From: Marchantia polymorpha subsp. ruderalis
Lineage: Eukaryota; Streptophyta; Marchantiopsida; Marchantiales; Marchantiaceae
Reading direction: 5' to 3'
Length of the DNA stretch: 64,000 nucleotides
NCBI GenBank assembly: GCA_037833965.1
Contig: AP031355.1
Span: forward strand, 17,633,501 to 17,697,500
Below are positions 13,580-24,809 of the stretch, piece by piece. The position numbers were made by a program, and so were the translations under genes. The notes beneath the pieces are model-generated. The model did not search any database, was not told where the DNA came from, and worked only from the letters and a program-made list of their open reading frames with translations. Positions within the stretch are counted from its first letter, which is position 1. Every line of letters begins with the position of its first letter.

Positions 13580-14945
13580 TAGTTGGAGTATCAAGGCTGA
13601 CTGTGGGGTTTTTAGCTAGTTGAAACACAATTTTGCAGATTAGAGAAGGTCTATGCAATATCTTCTTCGTTGCACGGTTCTTGAGAGAGAAAGAAAGAGA
13701 AAAGTTTAACATGTAGGTTTCTAGATATGGAAGGTCTAGAATTAGGAAACGCGCTTACTCGCAGTGCCTTTAAAAAAATGTGTGAAGTTGTATATCCAGC
13801 GCTTTCAAGGCGCTGCAGACAAAGTAAGAAGCTTGTACATATTCCTGTCTCCGCCACACCTTCAAGTCTGTTGATGTGGCTATGCATAATTTTCTATAAT
13901 CCAGATTTTGGCCATTTTTTCGAAAGATGTTGGGTCTTCACGCTTTTTCTGGTCAACCGTCTATCTGTGTGACCAAGCCTCTGTTCTGACCGCAAGCATC
14001 GATTTCAAATGAATCATCAAGTTTTTCTCCACAATGCAGGTTTGTTCTGCAGATTGGACAGTCCGTACAGGCTGTGATGTCACTCTCCAAGTGGCAGATA
14101 CTCCCTGGATCTCAGGGCAGTGCGCTATTCACTGAGAGAACGAAGTCCTGGTCCGGCTGTGTGTAGGTTTACACTATCTTATGTAGGAGAAAACGTGAAT
14201 CTTGGAGTATGTCATAGTGCCTTGAGTTCAATAAATCCAGGCTGGTCGTGGACAGCTTCCTCAGCATGGGCAGCTGTTGCCCTGTAGCAACAATCCTTGT
14301 CCGAGAATTATAACTAAACAGTTCGACCTCCCGAAGTCCTGGTTGGCAAGGAAAGCTACATGACACCTACGCCTCCTCGGAGAGGAAGGTCAAAATGTAG
14401 TGTATTTTATGCAGATACAAAGGAACCGTAAGGATTCCCTCACTATAGTCCTTACCAGAATCGTGAAGGTGCATAATTATGAAACTGGAAACAGGTCACC
14501 TCACAACACAACCAAGTGACAGGAATCATTGCACACCCACCACACATAAACCCAGCTGTGTATCGTCTGAAACTCAGGCAATTAAGCTCGACACCTGCAG
14601 GGTCACTCAAAGCGAAGAAGCGTGCCGGAAGCCAAAACCCCGAATATGCCCGAGAATCTGTATGTAGAATGATCGTCTTGCCAGTGTAGCGGCCTCTTTG
14701 GGCCTAGCTCAGCTAAACCTGCGATCAGAAGACTAAAGCAAACGCGACGATGATTGGTGGAAACCAATGTCACGAGGCATTCCTCGGCCAAGTCGATTTT
14801 GGGACCTTATCCCAGTGTCCAAAAAGCGTGCTAAATTTGGAAACCCCTCTCGTTGTCTTACAGAGCCCAAAACCCCGACCTTCATAATCGCTCTCGAGGA
14901 CGTCCCCTCGGCTCGAATCGGTCGAGCAGCTCGAAGCGTCCAGCT
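13580..14945. other. Intergenic region between RRP42 and the plastid-type gene
   Basis: This holds the RRP42 3' flank and the upstream region of the next gene. I see no recognisable gene or repeat. Confidence 0.5.
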
Positions 14946-15683
14946 ATGGCAGCTTCGTGCTGCACAGTAGGCGCTGTGCCTTCAGTATCACGTGAGTTTT
15001 CCAATGGAAAGGCTTCTCTTAGTAAACCTCGGACTGCCAGAGCTCTGTGCATTGGAGCGCAAGCACGAGCAGCTGTTGTACTGGCCAGTGGATTCCACGT
15101 CTGTTCCGGCAAGACGTCGTCGAGAAGTGTGAAAGTCCGCGCCGAGAGGGATCCATTCGCTGAGTTTTCCGCAGCATTCGTCGAGGATGCCGAGGAGGAG
15201 GAGGATGAGGAGGAGACTGGAGGCATGACGGATGAAGAACGAGACGCTATAATTGCCTTCGAAACTGGTGGCGTTGCTGTCGAAGATGTTGGGGCGGACG
15301 AGTCGACCGAAGACCTCTGGGAAGAGCCCACCGACGCTCCGAAGGTTTATCCGCCGAGAGCGAAAAAGGGAAAGGGCGAGAAGATTGCGGATATGCTGAC
15401 TGTCTTCATGAGTCTTCTCGAGAGACCGTTCGGCGGTGATGGGAGGATGATTGCTGCCGCCGGTGGTGCTGTCACCGAGAGGGTGGGTGAAGAAGTAGAA
15501 GCCTTGCGCGGAGTGGACGGAGTAGACGAGCAATATTTGTTCGAAATTCTTAGAGTAGTCAAGCTCATAGACATGGACCTGCAGCTCGTCGCTGCGGCCA
15601 GGAAGGATAAAACTCTGCTGGAAAGATTAATGCAAACAGCAATTCACACCAAACAAGCCCTCGACATAGCCAACTCCCTCTAG
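14946..15683 (+). CDS. Acidic, probably plastid-targeted protein of unknown function
   Basis: A single uninterrupted frame encodes 245 residues. I do not recognise the family. Residues 1 to about 65 are rich in Ala, Ser, Arg and Val with almost no acidic residues, starting MAASCCTVGAVPSVS, which is typical of a chloroplast transit peptide. An RVKVRAERDP-like junction (SVKVRAERDP, 61-70) is a plausible cleavage region. A strongly acidic block follows at about 79-91, then a Lys-rich segment (139-146). The C-terminal 100 residues look helical and contain ILRVVKLIDMDLQLVAAARK. There is no membrane segment. An in-frame upstream ATG at 14853 would place 31 residues before the transit-like start, so I prefer 14946. 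The coding region is GC-richer than its flanks and has no introns. Plastid targeting is inferred from composition alone. Confidence 0.75.
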   Translation: MAASCCTVGAVPSVSREFSNGKASLSKPRTARALCIGAQARAAVVLASGFHVCSGKTSSRSVKVRAERDPFAEFSAAFVEDAEEEEDEEETGGMTDEERDAIIAFETGGVAVEDVGADESTEDLWEEPTDAPKVYPPRAKKGKGEKIADMLTVFMSLLERPFGGDGRMIAAAGGAVTERVGEEVEALRGVDGVDEQYLFEILRVVKLIDMDLQLVAAARKDKTLLERLMQTAIHTKQALDIANSL

Positions 15684-16851
15684 GTTAATTGTACAATTCG
15701 TTCTTTTCTCAATAACAACGAAAAGATTTTGATCGCTTCTGCCACTTTGAAATGCTATGCAACCTTATCTGCTCCTGCACACTGTACATAAAATATATCT
15801 AAATTCACATCGCTCGCTGCTGCTACATAGATTGTTTGGCTGTATCAGTTTGAACGTAATTGCCTTCTCTTGAAGATAATCAGATGGGTTCGCTTCACCG
15901 AGACGTCACGACGATCCACTTGTTAGGCTGCATCGGAGCGTCACAGTCTTCATCAGGTTCTTCCACCTCGTGAATTGTAGTAATTGTGATTCAGTTAATT
16001 TCCTTTCATTTCTGGCTGTCACTGTCGTTCCACGAGTACGATCCGTCAAGGTTTCGGTAGAACTCTTCCACTCCCGTGGTACGAAACTCACATTCTGATT
16101 GCTTTGAGTTGGGACCTCATGTCATCAGTTACCTCTCGAGGCTCTCCATGGCCCGAGTCGGTTGTTCTTTAGATTTGAAAGCGGGCCAAACGAAGATGTT
16201 TAGCCCTTGACGCCCAGCTGCAAAGCATAGAGAATTACTTTAGCAGTGGAGTAACTGATAACAGGAGCGAAAAAAAAACGACTGGGTATCAACACCTTTC
16301 TCCGTCATGCACCAATGACAACTGCATGTCGAATTGCACAAGATCTGGGTTGGAAGTGATCTTGATCGTCTGCCATGATCTTGACTCTTCATACTACAGG
16401 GAGTGGAAACCTTGATAACAAACCCGGACATTTCTCAGCATCTTTCACGAGCGACACATCAGCCCTGTTCATTCCTCTTTACCAAAGGTCTCTCTCTATC
16501 TTTGGAGATCGGTTGGTATAAAACAAGGAAGAATGTAGCTGTTTTTCCACCACGCTCAGCTTGGTTGAAGCAGGGCTTGCCGATGATGTTGCATTATCTT
16601 CCTGTACTTTCGGATTCAGCACTGTTTGTTATCTGTGTGTCGGAACTGGAGCAGGACTCTTCTCAAACTCTTGTTTGATCACACTTCGTCAACTCCCAGT
16701 TTACGTGCTCCTTCATAGAAGCCTTGCAGTTAGCCTCTGGGTTCCTTCCGTCCTCAGACCAAAATGCAGAAGCCAGCCTTGTGGTCTCAGGTCAATCAAA
16801 CATTTATATGTTCCAAGTCCGTTGAGCCTGACAAGAACCCCCAGGTTTCTC
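15684..16851. other. Intergenic region, no gene seen
   Basis: This is the 3' flank of the acidic plastid-type gene and the DNA up to the tRNA. Short open frames are present, but none is recognisable. Confidence 0.5.
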
Positions 16852-16922
16852 GCTTCCATAGCATAGTGGTAGTGCGTTCCCTTCGTAAGGGAAAGGTCGT
16901 GAGTTCGATCCTCACTGGGAGC
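16852..16922 (+). tRNA. tRNA-Thr (anticodon CGT)
   Basis: The 71 bases fold as a complete cloverleaf. The 7-bp acceptor stem pairs GCTTCCA with TGGGAGC (one G-U pair). The D arm has a GCAT/GTGC stem around AGTGGTA. The anticodon stem TTCCC/GGGAA encloses loop TTCGTAA, so positions 34-36 read CGT, which decodes ACG (threonine). The T arm GTGAG/CTCAC encloses TTCGATC. There is no intron and no encoded CCA. Internal A-box and B-box promoter sequences are intact and a T5 terminator follows, so it looks functional. Confidence 0.93.
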
Positions 16923-16926
16923 AACC

Positions 16927-16931
16927 TTTTT
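16927..16931 (+). terminator. RNA polymerase III T-run after tRNA-Thr
   Basis: Five consecutive T residues begin four bases after the last tRNA base, as expected for a Pol III terminator. Confidence 0.75.
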
Positions 16932-19664
16932 GGATCTGACTGATTTATACACCACAAGCTCAGGCCTGTGGAGATCAATCTTTTAAAAAATGTGAACTAT
17001 CCAAGTACTGTACCACAACCATGCTTCTGACTGCAAGAAGGAGATAATTACCTCTTGGGAGACCATTCCATCGTATTCAAAGATGCAGTGGATGGTACAG
17101 GTTTGATTCAATCGTGTCAGATGTTATCTAACCACCACTACTGTCCAGTATTTTTTGCCGGATAACCATTTGATAAAGCGCAGGAGTCAATGAAATCGGC
17201 GGATCCGCTAGTAACTGCGGTCACCGCCACCTACACCGAACCAGAAGGAGAATGATCTCGTCGTAGAAAGTTGGGACCGTGAGTAACGGGGCCCCGTGCA
17301 AAAGATTGTTGTGTAGAATGTTGGACTATGAGCCAGGGATAAAGTTTCCACCATCGTATCCATGATAACTCTTGGAGAATTTTCTCTCGTCTAATGATTG
17401 AGCTCCCAGTATTCCTCTCCATTCCTTCATGTGAATACATGATGAACCCTGTACTGTGTACTAATACACTGGTCTCGTCACTCTTGTGGGGGAAGCCTGT
17501 TCTCGAACACTTTGGGTCATTTGTGTGCCAGACGTCAGATGCGGGTATGATTCCATTCTCATCTTTGCGACTGATTGTAACCTGGTGCTCCCCTCTTCTC
17601 ACCTCATGTCTGTAGTCAGGCGGATATGACATTCTTTGGGATCAGACAATTCCATTAATGTTGTTGTGCGGATAATTGTTATTCGCTCAGTCGAAGCATG
17701 CCTGTGAAGCTCGGAGGCATCTGCTGGAAATAGTCGTCTTCCGCATCAGCATCTGGACGTCGATCACTGGAGCTCCAAGCGGGCCGCAGAAATTCGCAAA
17801 CACCGACAAAGTCTCCTCCCTTATCGTACTGTACAATGTTGTGGCCAACATCGCCAGATAGAAGGAAAGGAGAGAGAATGAAAACGCTTCTGTTGGTTGA
17901 TTCTCTTCCCCTAGCAGCCTCGCATGAGCCAGTGTATTCCTCAACGCTACGTCACAGCGCAAGGCGTTCCCAATCTCGTGAACTGAAGAATATTAATCTC
18001 ACAACATCATCCAAACCCGATACTTCTGTCCATCTGTCATGCGTCGGCACTGCCAATATTTTAAAGGTACCAGTGAAAGCCCCTGCCCTTGAAGGCCTTT
18101 GACACCATGCTCGGAAGAGCTTTAATCACCAAGGTGGATGCGAAAAGGTAGCACCAAAAGCAAACGATGTCTGTGCTCGACTGTTGTTTAATCAGATGAA
18201 AGGAACCTGTATCAATATTCCTGCCCATGCAAGATTGCTGGTTCACATTCCGATACAGCTCGGCATCAAGACCCGGAGAAGGAGTCACTCGGGCGGATGT
18301 TTAGGACTCAGCCCCTCCCAATTATCGCGAGACCAATGGCCGCCCTCCTTCCGGAATTGTTCAGATGAAGCGTGCACATTCTTTATCCTCCTAATGCAAC
18401 ATCGGTGCTTTGACATCGGTCACAGCTCAGCTGGACAAGCTCGATCTCAGGGAGGGAGTATCACTGCATTGCTGCCGGCTTCTTCCACATCAAGCTTAGG
18501 ACATGGCTGCTTTCGCTGGAGTCGACACAGCCAGGTTTCTGAGCAAACGGGACACACATTTGGAGCTTTTCATGTGGGCGACGGTGGGAGCTTCCGAGCT
18601 CGGACTCCGGCCCCAGCAATGGGCAAAATACATTTCAAACACAGGTGGACGATGTGAGCCCATTGGTCACCTTCTAACTCGCCAATGCTCCTACAGAAGA
18701 GCTCGAAAAATGGCCCTCGATTCGATCGTGGCACGATAGTTGACTTACTGAGCATCGAGGCTGCTCTCGGCGGTTGCTGCGACCCCTCGTCCCTCATCTG
18801 CAAGCCTCCACGCCTCACCGCATTCGCCGCATGCCCCATCGTGGTGTAATCTACCACGACCACCAAGTGTTCTCAGCACTACGTGGTTCTGAGTGCTACT
18901 GTGACACAAGTGTGCACGATACTGCGCTATTTTCTCTAATAAGGTCCGGGCTCGGACTGGACTGGGTACGCACGACTTACGGAAGTGTCGTCTGCACTCC
19001 GCGTCAGTCGAATGGAGGCCATTTTACGTCACGCGGCGTGACGTAAACTGGCGTGACTCACGCCACTTTACGGCGCCGTCGTCGTCCGGCAGCGTCCTCC
19101 GTCACTCGATGTTAGTCTTGGTTGATGATGTTGCTCGGAGCCTCGGACGTCGTCGAGCATTATTACATCGCAGTGCGTGAGCTGTCCTGTCTTTTCGAGG
19201 GTACACGTTTCGGAAAGACCTGGCCTTCAGCAATGTCCCAATTTGGCACCGGCACAGTAGGGACGTTGTGATGTGACTGCGAAGACAGACGGCCCTTGGT
19301 ACCCGGGAGTCATTTCGTTCATTCGTCTTTCGTGCTCATGACGCATCGGGACTGGACTGTGGGTTCTGACTTTACTTTCAGAAGGCTGTACCTTGTTATT
19401 CCCTTTGTACAAGGTCCCATTTTTCACAACACTGTCCCGCTTGTTGTCTTGTGCAATTTAAGGTTTGCTTCACATGATGAAGAAACGTGTCGTCTTGATG
19501 GATACTCTTTTCCGTCAGGATAGGTTTAAGGTTTAGTACATTATGCATGCTTTTACATCTTTCAAATGTCATCAAACAATAAAATTAAGTATTGAATGTA
19601 GGTACATTAGCATGGATGGCATGTTTTCATTTCTTTGCAGACATGTCAATTCATGTATTACAAC
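16932..19664. other. Intergenic region without recognised genes
   Basis: Base composition is balanced and several open frames of 70-157 codons occur on both strands, for example 17231-17632 minus and 18184-18657 plus. None shows a domain, splice pattern or similarity I recognise. The two short palindromes near 19.03 kb are listed separately. Confidence 0.45.
19023..19064. repeat. Two adjacent CRE-like palindromes
   Basis: TTTACGTCACGC (19023-19034) and its exact reverse complement (19036-19047) are separated by one G. Two bases later, GGCGTGA and TCACGCC (19050-19056 and 19058-19064) form a second palindrome around one C. The first carries two TGACGTAA-type bZIP core sites. No adjacent gene is recognised, so a regulatory role is only a possibility. 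Confidence 0.7.
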
Positions 19665-19769
19665 TTTTCCAAGATGAGATTTCATCTCATGAAAATAAGC
19701 AGTTTTATAACCAAGGCATCGAACTTAAATGCCAATCATAGTCTTAAAAGTCCAATATCCACTCAGAAT
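19665..19769 (+). repeat. Dispersed repeat, copy A (left part, interrupted by a hAT element)
   Basis: This segment is about 80-85% identical by eye to 22661-22755 in the same orientation, starting TTTTCCAAGATGA and including GCATCGAACTTAAATGCCAA. In copy A the similarity stops at 19769, where the hAT-like element begins. It appears to resume after that element's end (ATCTTA...TTAATTCTCT near 22176), so copy A was split by the insertion. Confidence 0.65.
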
Positions 19770-20025
19770 TAGGCTTGGCGACTATCAGATTAATCAATTA
19801 ATTAACATGTTAACCTATCCATTCAAATTTTTTGGAGATATAAGTCTTATCATTTTTGTGATTTGCTTGGTTCAGCTTTTCAATTTCATCATAATTTTGT
19901 TTTTTTTGTCCGATAATTAACATCTATATGGACAAACAAATCCACGATTCTCCAAAAACGCCGATTCAGATGTCACAAAAGAACAATGAGTCATCAACGT
20001 GTGCTGGTCACAACAGTATGTCGGA

Positions 20026-20098
20026 CACGTGACGATACTTTCTTGTATCGTCACGTGAATGACTTTTTCATGTTCTCTCTGAACATGAAGAAGTCATT
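20026..20098. repeat. Twin subterminal hairpins in the old hAT element
   Basis: CACGTGACGATAC (20026-20038) pairs perfectly with 20045-20057 across a 6-base loop. Directly after it, 20058-20075 pairs with 20081-20098 (18-bp arms, one mismatch) across TCTCT. They lie about 260 bases inside the left end. Subterminal repeats are common transposase-binding regions in hAT elements. Confidence 0.75.
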
Positions 20099-20579
20099 GT
20101 GATTGTCAGTGTGTGCAGCGACTTCAATGCCATTCTTCCACTCTCCAGCAAATAGATTCAATACACCGGAAGTTGGAAGTGGCAGTCACTCCAACCACAA
20201 GCCGTAATCCATCGTCAAAATGAATCTAATCAATTTTTTGAGTACCATCATTTCAGAGTACGCATTGCTGGATCGAGGATCAAGAAGCAAAGCAATTTTG
20301 GTGGCTTGATCATTCAAACTAGCACTATATTTTAGCAACTTGAGCTCCATGGCAGCAAATTTTTTTTTGACGATTGAAGTGATGAATTAATTTTCCAAAT
20401 TGGTGTTTTTTTTTTTGCACAGAGTAAGAAGATGCTTGTAGATCAGGGACTAGAAAAATAGTCAAACAAGTCCACTTGCGACGACATTGCAATTGCATTG
20501 TTGTAGATTGCAAAAAGTCTTTGCATGATTTGATAACACGTCAATTCATATGGGACAATCAATTTTTTGAAATTGCAGA

Positions 20580-21090
20580 GCATTAAAAATACATCACTAT
20601 ATTGAAAGTACTAGTTGATCATGTTGAGCATGATCATTTTTAGACCTGGAAATTCAACACGGCCGTTAAAAACATCCAGCACAACAATCACTTCTGAAAA
20701 CTTTACGCGGATAGCAACGCATACACAAACAACTTTGAGGATTTGACTAAACATTTGCACTTACTCTTGAATGATGTCTGTAGCATCACATACAACACGA
20801 TTGATGACGTGACAAACACATCAGATATGAAAACCATCCTCCAAATAAAGGAAGTATTTCTTATTTAGATTACATCGCACAATGGTCATGGCGGGTGGCA
20901 TCGCTCGCCGCTATTGGATGTAACAACCTTGATTTGATAGACATATTGAAATACTTCACTAGAGAAAGAATCAAGTCCAACGTAGTGTACAGATTGTACG
21001 AAGATGAAAAGTAGCAAAACTCGAGCATAATAGATTGAAGTTTCACTCTTGATCAATCCAGTGAACGGAAGCCACCATATAGCCATGTAT
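20580..21090 (-). pseudogene. hAT transposase relic
   Basis: Read on the minus strand, the frames at 21086-20886 and then about 20840-20640 align in order with the plus-strand relic at 31.9-32.3 kb. They cover the region after the D/WID motif, the CxxHxxN-like VCHVINRVVCDAT segment and the following helix. Identity is clear by eye, but both copies are frameshifted. No intact transposase can be read. Confidence 0.7.
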
Positions 21091-21912
21091 CACGCATATG
21101 AAAAATCCTATGCAAATTAAGTTTAAAATCATTTCAGATTCGTCACAATATCAACAATCCAAAATGAGAGCAATTGATAATTCAATTGAACCTATAATTG
21201 GACAAAATGTCAGCAGTGATCGTTACAAATGATCACATAATGAGCGTGTCTGATTCTGCTGCAATAGCAATTGATAATGGAAATTGAACCTTGTTCTCGA
21301 CCAGGTTGAACACCTGTTGGTGATCCAACACAAATGCAACTAGGAAATTCAGAATGGTTTCTTAAGACTCGTCATCCAGCTCATATGGATCCTAAAGTTT
21401 ACCATTTGCTCCAAAAATTGTCAGAAGAATATTGCTTGATTCTTTACCTTTTGAAATATTGTGTTTTACAAGGAGATGACGAGACAATTTGTTTGTCCCA
21501 GTCTTGGTCAAGAATGCTGCAATATACTTAATGTTCTGAGAATCCGTGGAATCCAAGCAAATAATCTTGGATTGATTGAAATCTTTGACGAATTTGAAAT
21601 GATTTCAAACCCAACTTGCATATGATTTTTCCTTTTGCTATCGTCCAATGAATGTCGTCGTTCTACTAGAGACAATGACAAATTTTCCCTATGTATTACG
21701 GGATGGATAAGTATGATTTCAAATAGATAGAGATAATGGAATCGGCCATGCTGTTGTTGTCCGACTGTTCAACCGACGTCAAAGATGGATGGGAATTGGG
21801 ATTTGCGGTGGCTTGACGGGCCTGCGAACAGCTCGTTGCAGAGAAGCAAAATATTAGCGTTGAATATTCATATATCTTGATTCATCCCCTCATCTATAAT
21901 GTCTTCGTACTC

Positions 21913-21941
21913 GTGAAGGATAATCAATGGTTATCCTTCAC
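21913..21941. repeat. Subterminal hairpin, right side of old hAT element
   Basis: GTGAAGGATAA (21913-21923) and its exact reverse complement (21931-21941) flank a 7-base loop, about 220 bases inside the right end. Confidence 0.7.
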
Positions 21942-22164
21942 TAGTAGTACCCACTCGAAAAAACACTCTAATCTATTTATGAAATATAAATAAGTCTCGA
22001 ATGATGGAATAGATAAATTAGTATTGGATGAAGAAATGTATACATTGGTGACAAAATGGATACAAGTTAACCAAACCTCTAACCGATGACAACGAAATTG
22101 AGACCGGTTAAACGAGACCGACGATTAACTAATTAACCTTCGGTCCAGACTGTGGCCAAGTTTA

Positions 22165-24809
22165 GTTAGAATAATCTTATGTTTCTTGTTAATTCTCTTT
22201 TTTGATTATCAATGAAATATTATCAATTTTCTATGTATATCAGATATAATTTAAAAGTTATAACTTTTAAATTTACTGGGTACTAAAAAGAAGATCATAT
22301 TACTCACACCTAATGTCACACTTTTTTTGGCAAAAGAAAAACATGAATAATCTTTTCTGATCTGAATTCAAAACCATCAACTGGATTTTCATGATGACTA
22401 ACATTTAGAGTATAAATCTCCAAACATGGTACATATATTCCATACATTTTTGTAGATCACTCGACGACGTTATACATCTATACTACTATTTTATAGATTG
22501 TAAATATAGATCTGAGCACAATTTTTATACTAAATTATATGAGAAATTAGATTTAAACAAAAGTTGATCATCGACTTGATACAGAAAACAATTTTAAGAC
22601 ACATCACTCAAATACAAATATTCTCTGGAATAACATGCAGCACAAAATAGATGCTTGATATTTTCCAAGATGAAGTTTCATCTCATGAAAATAAACAGTT
22701 TTATATAGTACGCATCGAACTTAAATGCCAATCATAATTCTAAAAGTTCAAAATACTATGAAAATCATCTTACATTTTTTTTGAATTCTCTATTCCGATT
22801 AAAGTAGACATATTTATATCAGGTTTCATCTTTGTGTAATTTATGTAAAATTAATTTTAGATAATATATCTTATTAACGAATTTTACTCCCAATTGAAGC
22901 AAAATAAAGAAATTTTTCTTCCCACCAAACTTGAAGTCGAACCAAAACATACCATGACATCAATTTCTATAAGATTTTAGGTTTTAATAAAATAAATATT
23001 ATATATCTGAAATGAGATAGATCATACTAAAAACATTCATGGAACTTTAAAACAAATATATACATATGAACCATATATTTTGATATTGATTGAAATCGAA
23101 AAGATTTAAGAAAATAAATATATTTATTTAGTTGATAACATTCGTTTAGAAATAAAATACATCTTATTTAGATATTTGATTCGTAAATTGAACGTTTTAT
23201 TTAATGCTTGAAGTAAAATGTTAATATATTTAACATCTGAGGATATAAATTATAACCTGTAGAAATTAAAAAAACAATCAGTTCAAGTCCAGGTTACATC
23301 TTTTCACACTATTGCATAATCATTATGCATACTTCTTTGGAAATGTTGTGTACATGTGACAAGTGTTTGGTTGATTTTGCATATCTACATCGTAATTGCT
23401 GAGGAGGGAAATTAGTAGTCGTCGACAGTTTACAATAATCGACTATGCTTACGAATGCTATTCAGATTGGTTACATGATAGAGTAGATTGAGGTATTGCC
23501 TCTTGGGTGCATATGTTTTAAAGTTTGGAAGAGTATCACAATTTTCTACCGTGACTTTGGATGAGGTACATGTTGGAGTTACAAACTCGTTCGACCAATC
23601 GGATGGATTAGTCCTGCGCTATTTCGGCACATTGCTGCTTCGACTAGTTATCCCCCTTTCAAAATGTTTTCTCGGGTGACGCATTCCCGTTTATGGGATG
23701 TGGCTTCTGTAGGTGTGTACAGTTGTGAGGGCTACAGACTGTAGTAGAAACGTTTAGTCAGGAGGAAGAATCGAAAATGGACGAAAACTTCAACTTTGCT
23801 TATTTCGTTCGCACTTATTTGTTGAAAATCCTGTATCTGTCAAACATTCGGCACGTACAGACAAATTGATCTTGTTGGGAATTAAGCCACGTCGTACTTT
23901 ATAGAATAGAAATGAAACGATCATATAATATCCGACCAAATTTCCTTCGCAACATCCACAATTTGAAGGTTAACGAACGCTGGATGGTTATAAAGGCCGT
24001 ATTACGACCTGTCTTCATCACTCACTCCTAGTGAGCGCTGGCCTCGAACTTCATTTTCAATCGACAGAAAGAGCCGTAGCCGCTCATGTCAGAATTTCCG
24101 TGAGCAAATGTCTAAAACTTGTACGAAGACTTTCACCCCTCTTATGCACGCTCTTCACCTCCTCCACAGCCATCGATGAGTGCGTTTCTCTACTGAGATC
24201 TGGCGAATTTCGGAGTAGAAAGGGCCAGGATTGCAACTTAGACTGTGTTCAAAGTACATTGGCCTGCTCGATATGTCTTCACGCAGCGCAAGTATGTAAC
24301 GCCTCCTTGTCAAACAAGACTATTACAGAACTTCCCTCAACCCAGCTGTCATCCTATATAAGCAGTCCGGCATCCCGAATTTTGGGGTCCTCAAGAGTCC
24401 TGCATCACTTCTACATGTTCAGATCCTGGCTATTACGCTCAACTGAAAAATGCTCATCTACAGGCCTTACGTACTGATACCAGAAGAAAAGGACCTCTTC
24501 AATGATCCACACAAGTACATGCAGACAGAGATGACGATATTGATATGATATCGCACGCAAAATGTTGAAATTATAATTTCCAGCTTTGGTTTCACAAGTA
24601 TATTACATAAGCCTAATGTCTAACAAGTCGTTCTAGCAGGACCTACAACCAAGTTCATAATTCACAAAGTATCCAGAATATCCCACGAAATACACGCAGT
24701 GGGTAAAATTTCGACCTGAAGTCGTACGAATTCCACGGAAGGTGGTTCACACGGCTAACGACCTCAGTGCTCTTGTTAACCCCATAAGCAACTGGGCAAC
24801 AGCTGATGT
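22165..24809. other. AT-rich intergenic DNA and 3' flank of MAGO
   Basis: The first part is the continuation of repeat copy A. The rest is very AT-rich to about 23.3 kb, then balanced up to the MAGO stop codon. A 148-codon open frame at 24031-24477 on the plus strand, antisense and downstream of MAGO, has no recognisable features. Confidence 0.45.
22661..22755 (+). repeat. Dispersed repeat, copy B (uninterrupted)
   Basis: This is the direct counterpart of 19665-19755, about 3.0 kb away. It continues without a transposon through the position where copy A carries the hAT insertion (around 22765), so it acts as a paralogous empty site. Confidence 0.65.

Larger units (their letters stand above)
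19770..22164 (-). mobile_element. Old hAT-superfamily element (about 2.4 kb), degraded
   Basis: The left end reads TAGGCTTGGCGACTATCAG. The right end, read inward on the minus strand, is TAAACTTGGCCACAGTCTG. Both resemble the ends of the better-preserved hAT element at 29500-33963. The 8-base flanks are CTCAGAAT (19762-19769) and GTTAGAAT (22165-22172), matching at 6 of 8 positions as expected for an aged 8-bp target duplication. The minus strand between about 20.6 and 21.1 kb encodes broken transposase relics homologous to the other element, including INRVVCDAT and an HWIDEE-region counterpart. Subterminal hairpins lie near both ends. Many stops and frame changes show it is dead. Confidence 0.75.

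Noticed and set aside
17231..17632. 133-codon open frame on the minus strand
   Set aside because: Considered as a retroelement relic, but no gag, protease, integrase or reverse transcriptase motif can be seen.
18184..18657. 157-codon open frame on the plus strand
   Set aside because: No similarity, no plausible splice partners, and overlapping frames on both strands of similar length.
24031..24477. 148-codon open frame downstream of and antisense to MAGO
   Set aside because: No conserved motif; Ser/Leu/Cys-rich composition is typical of random frames.
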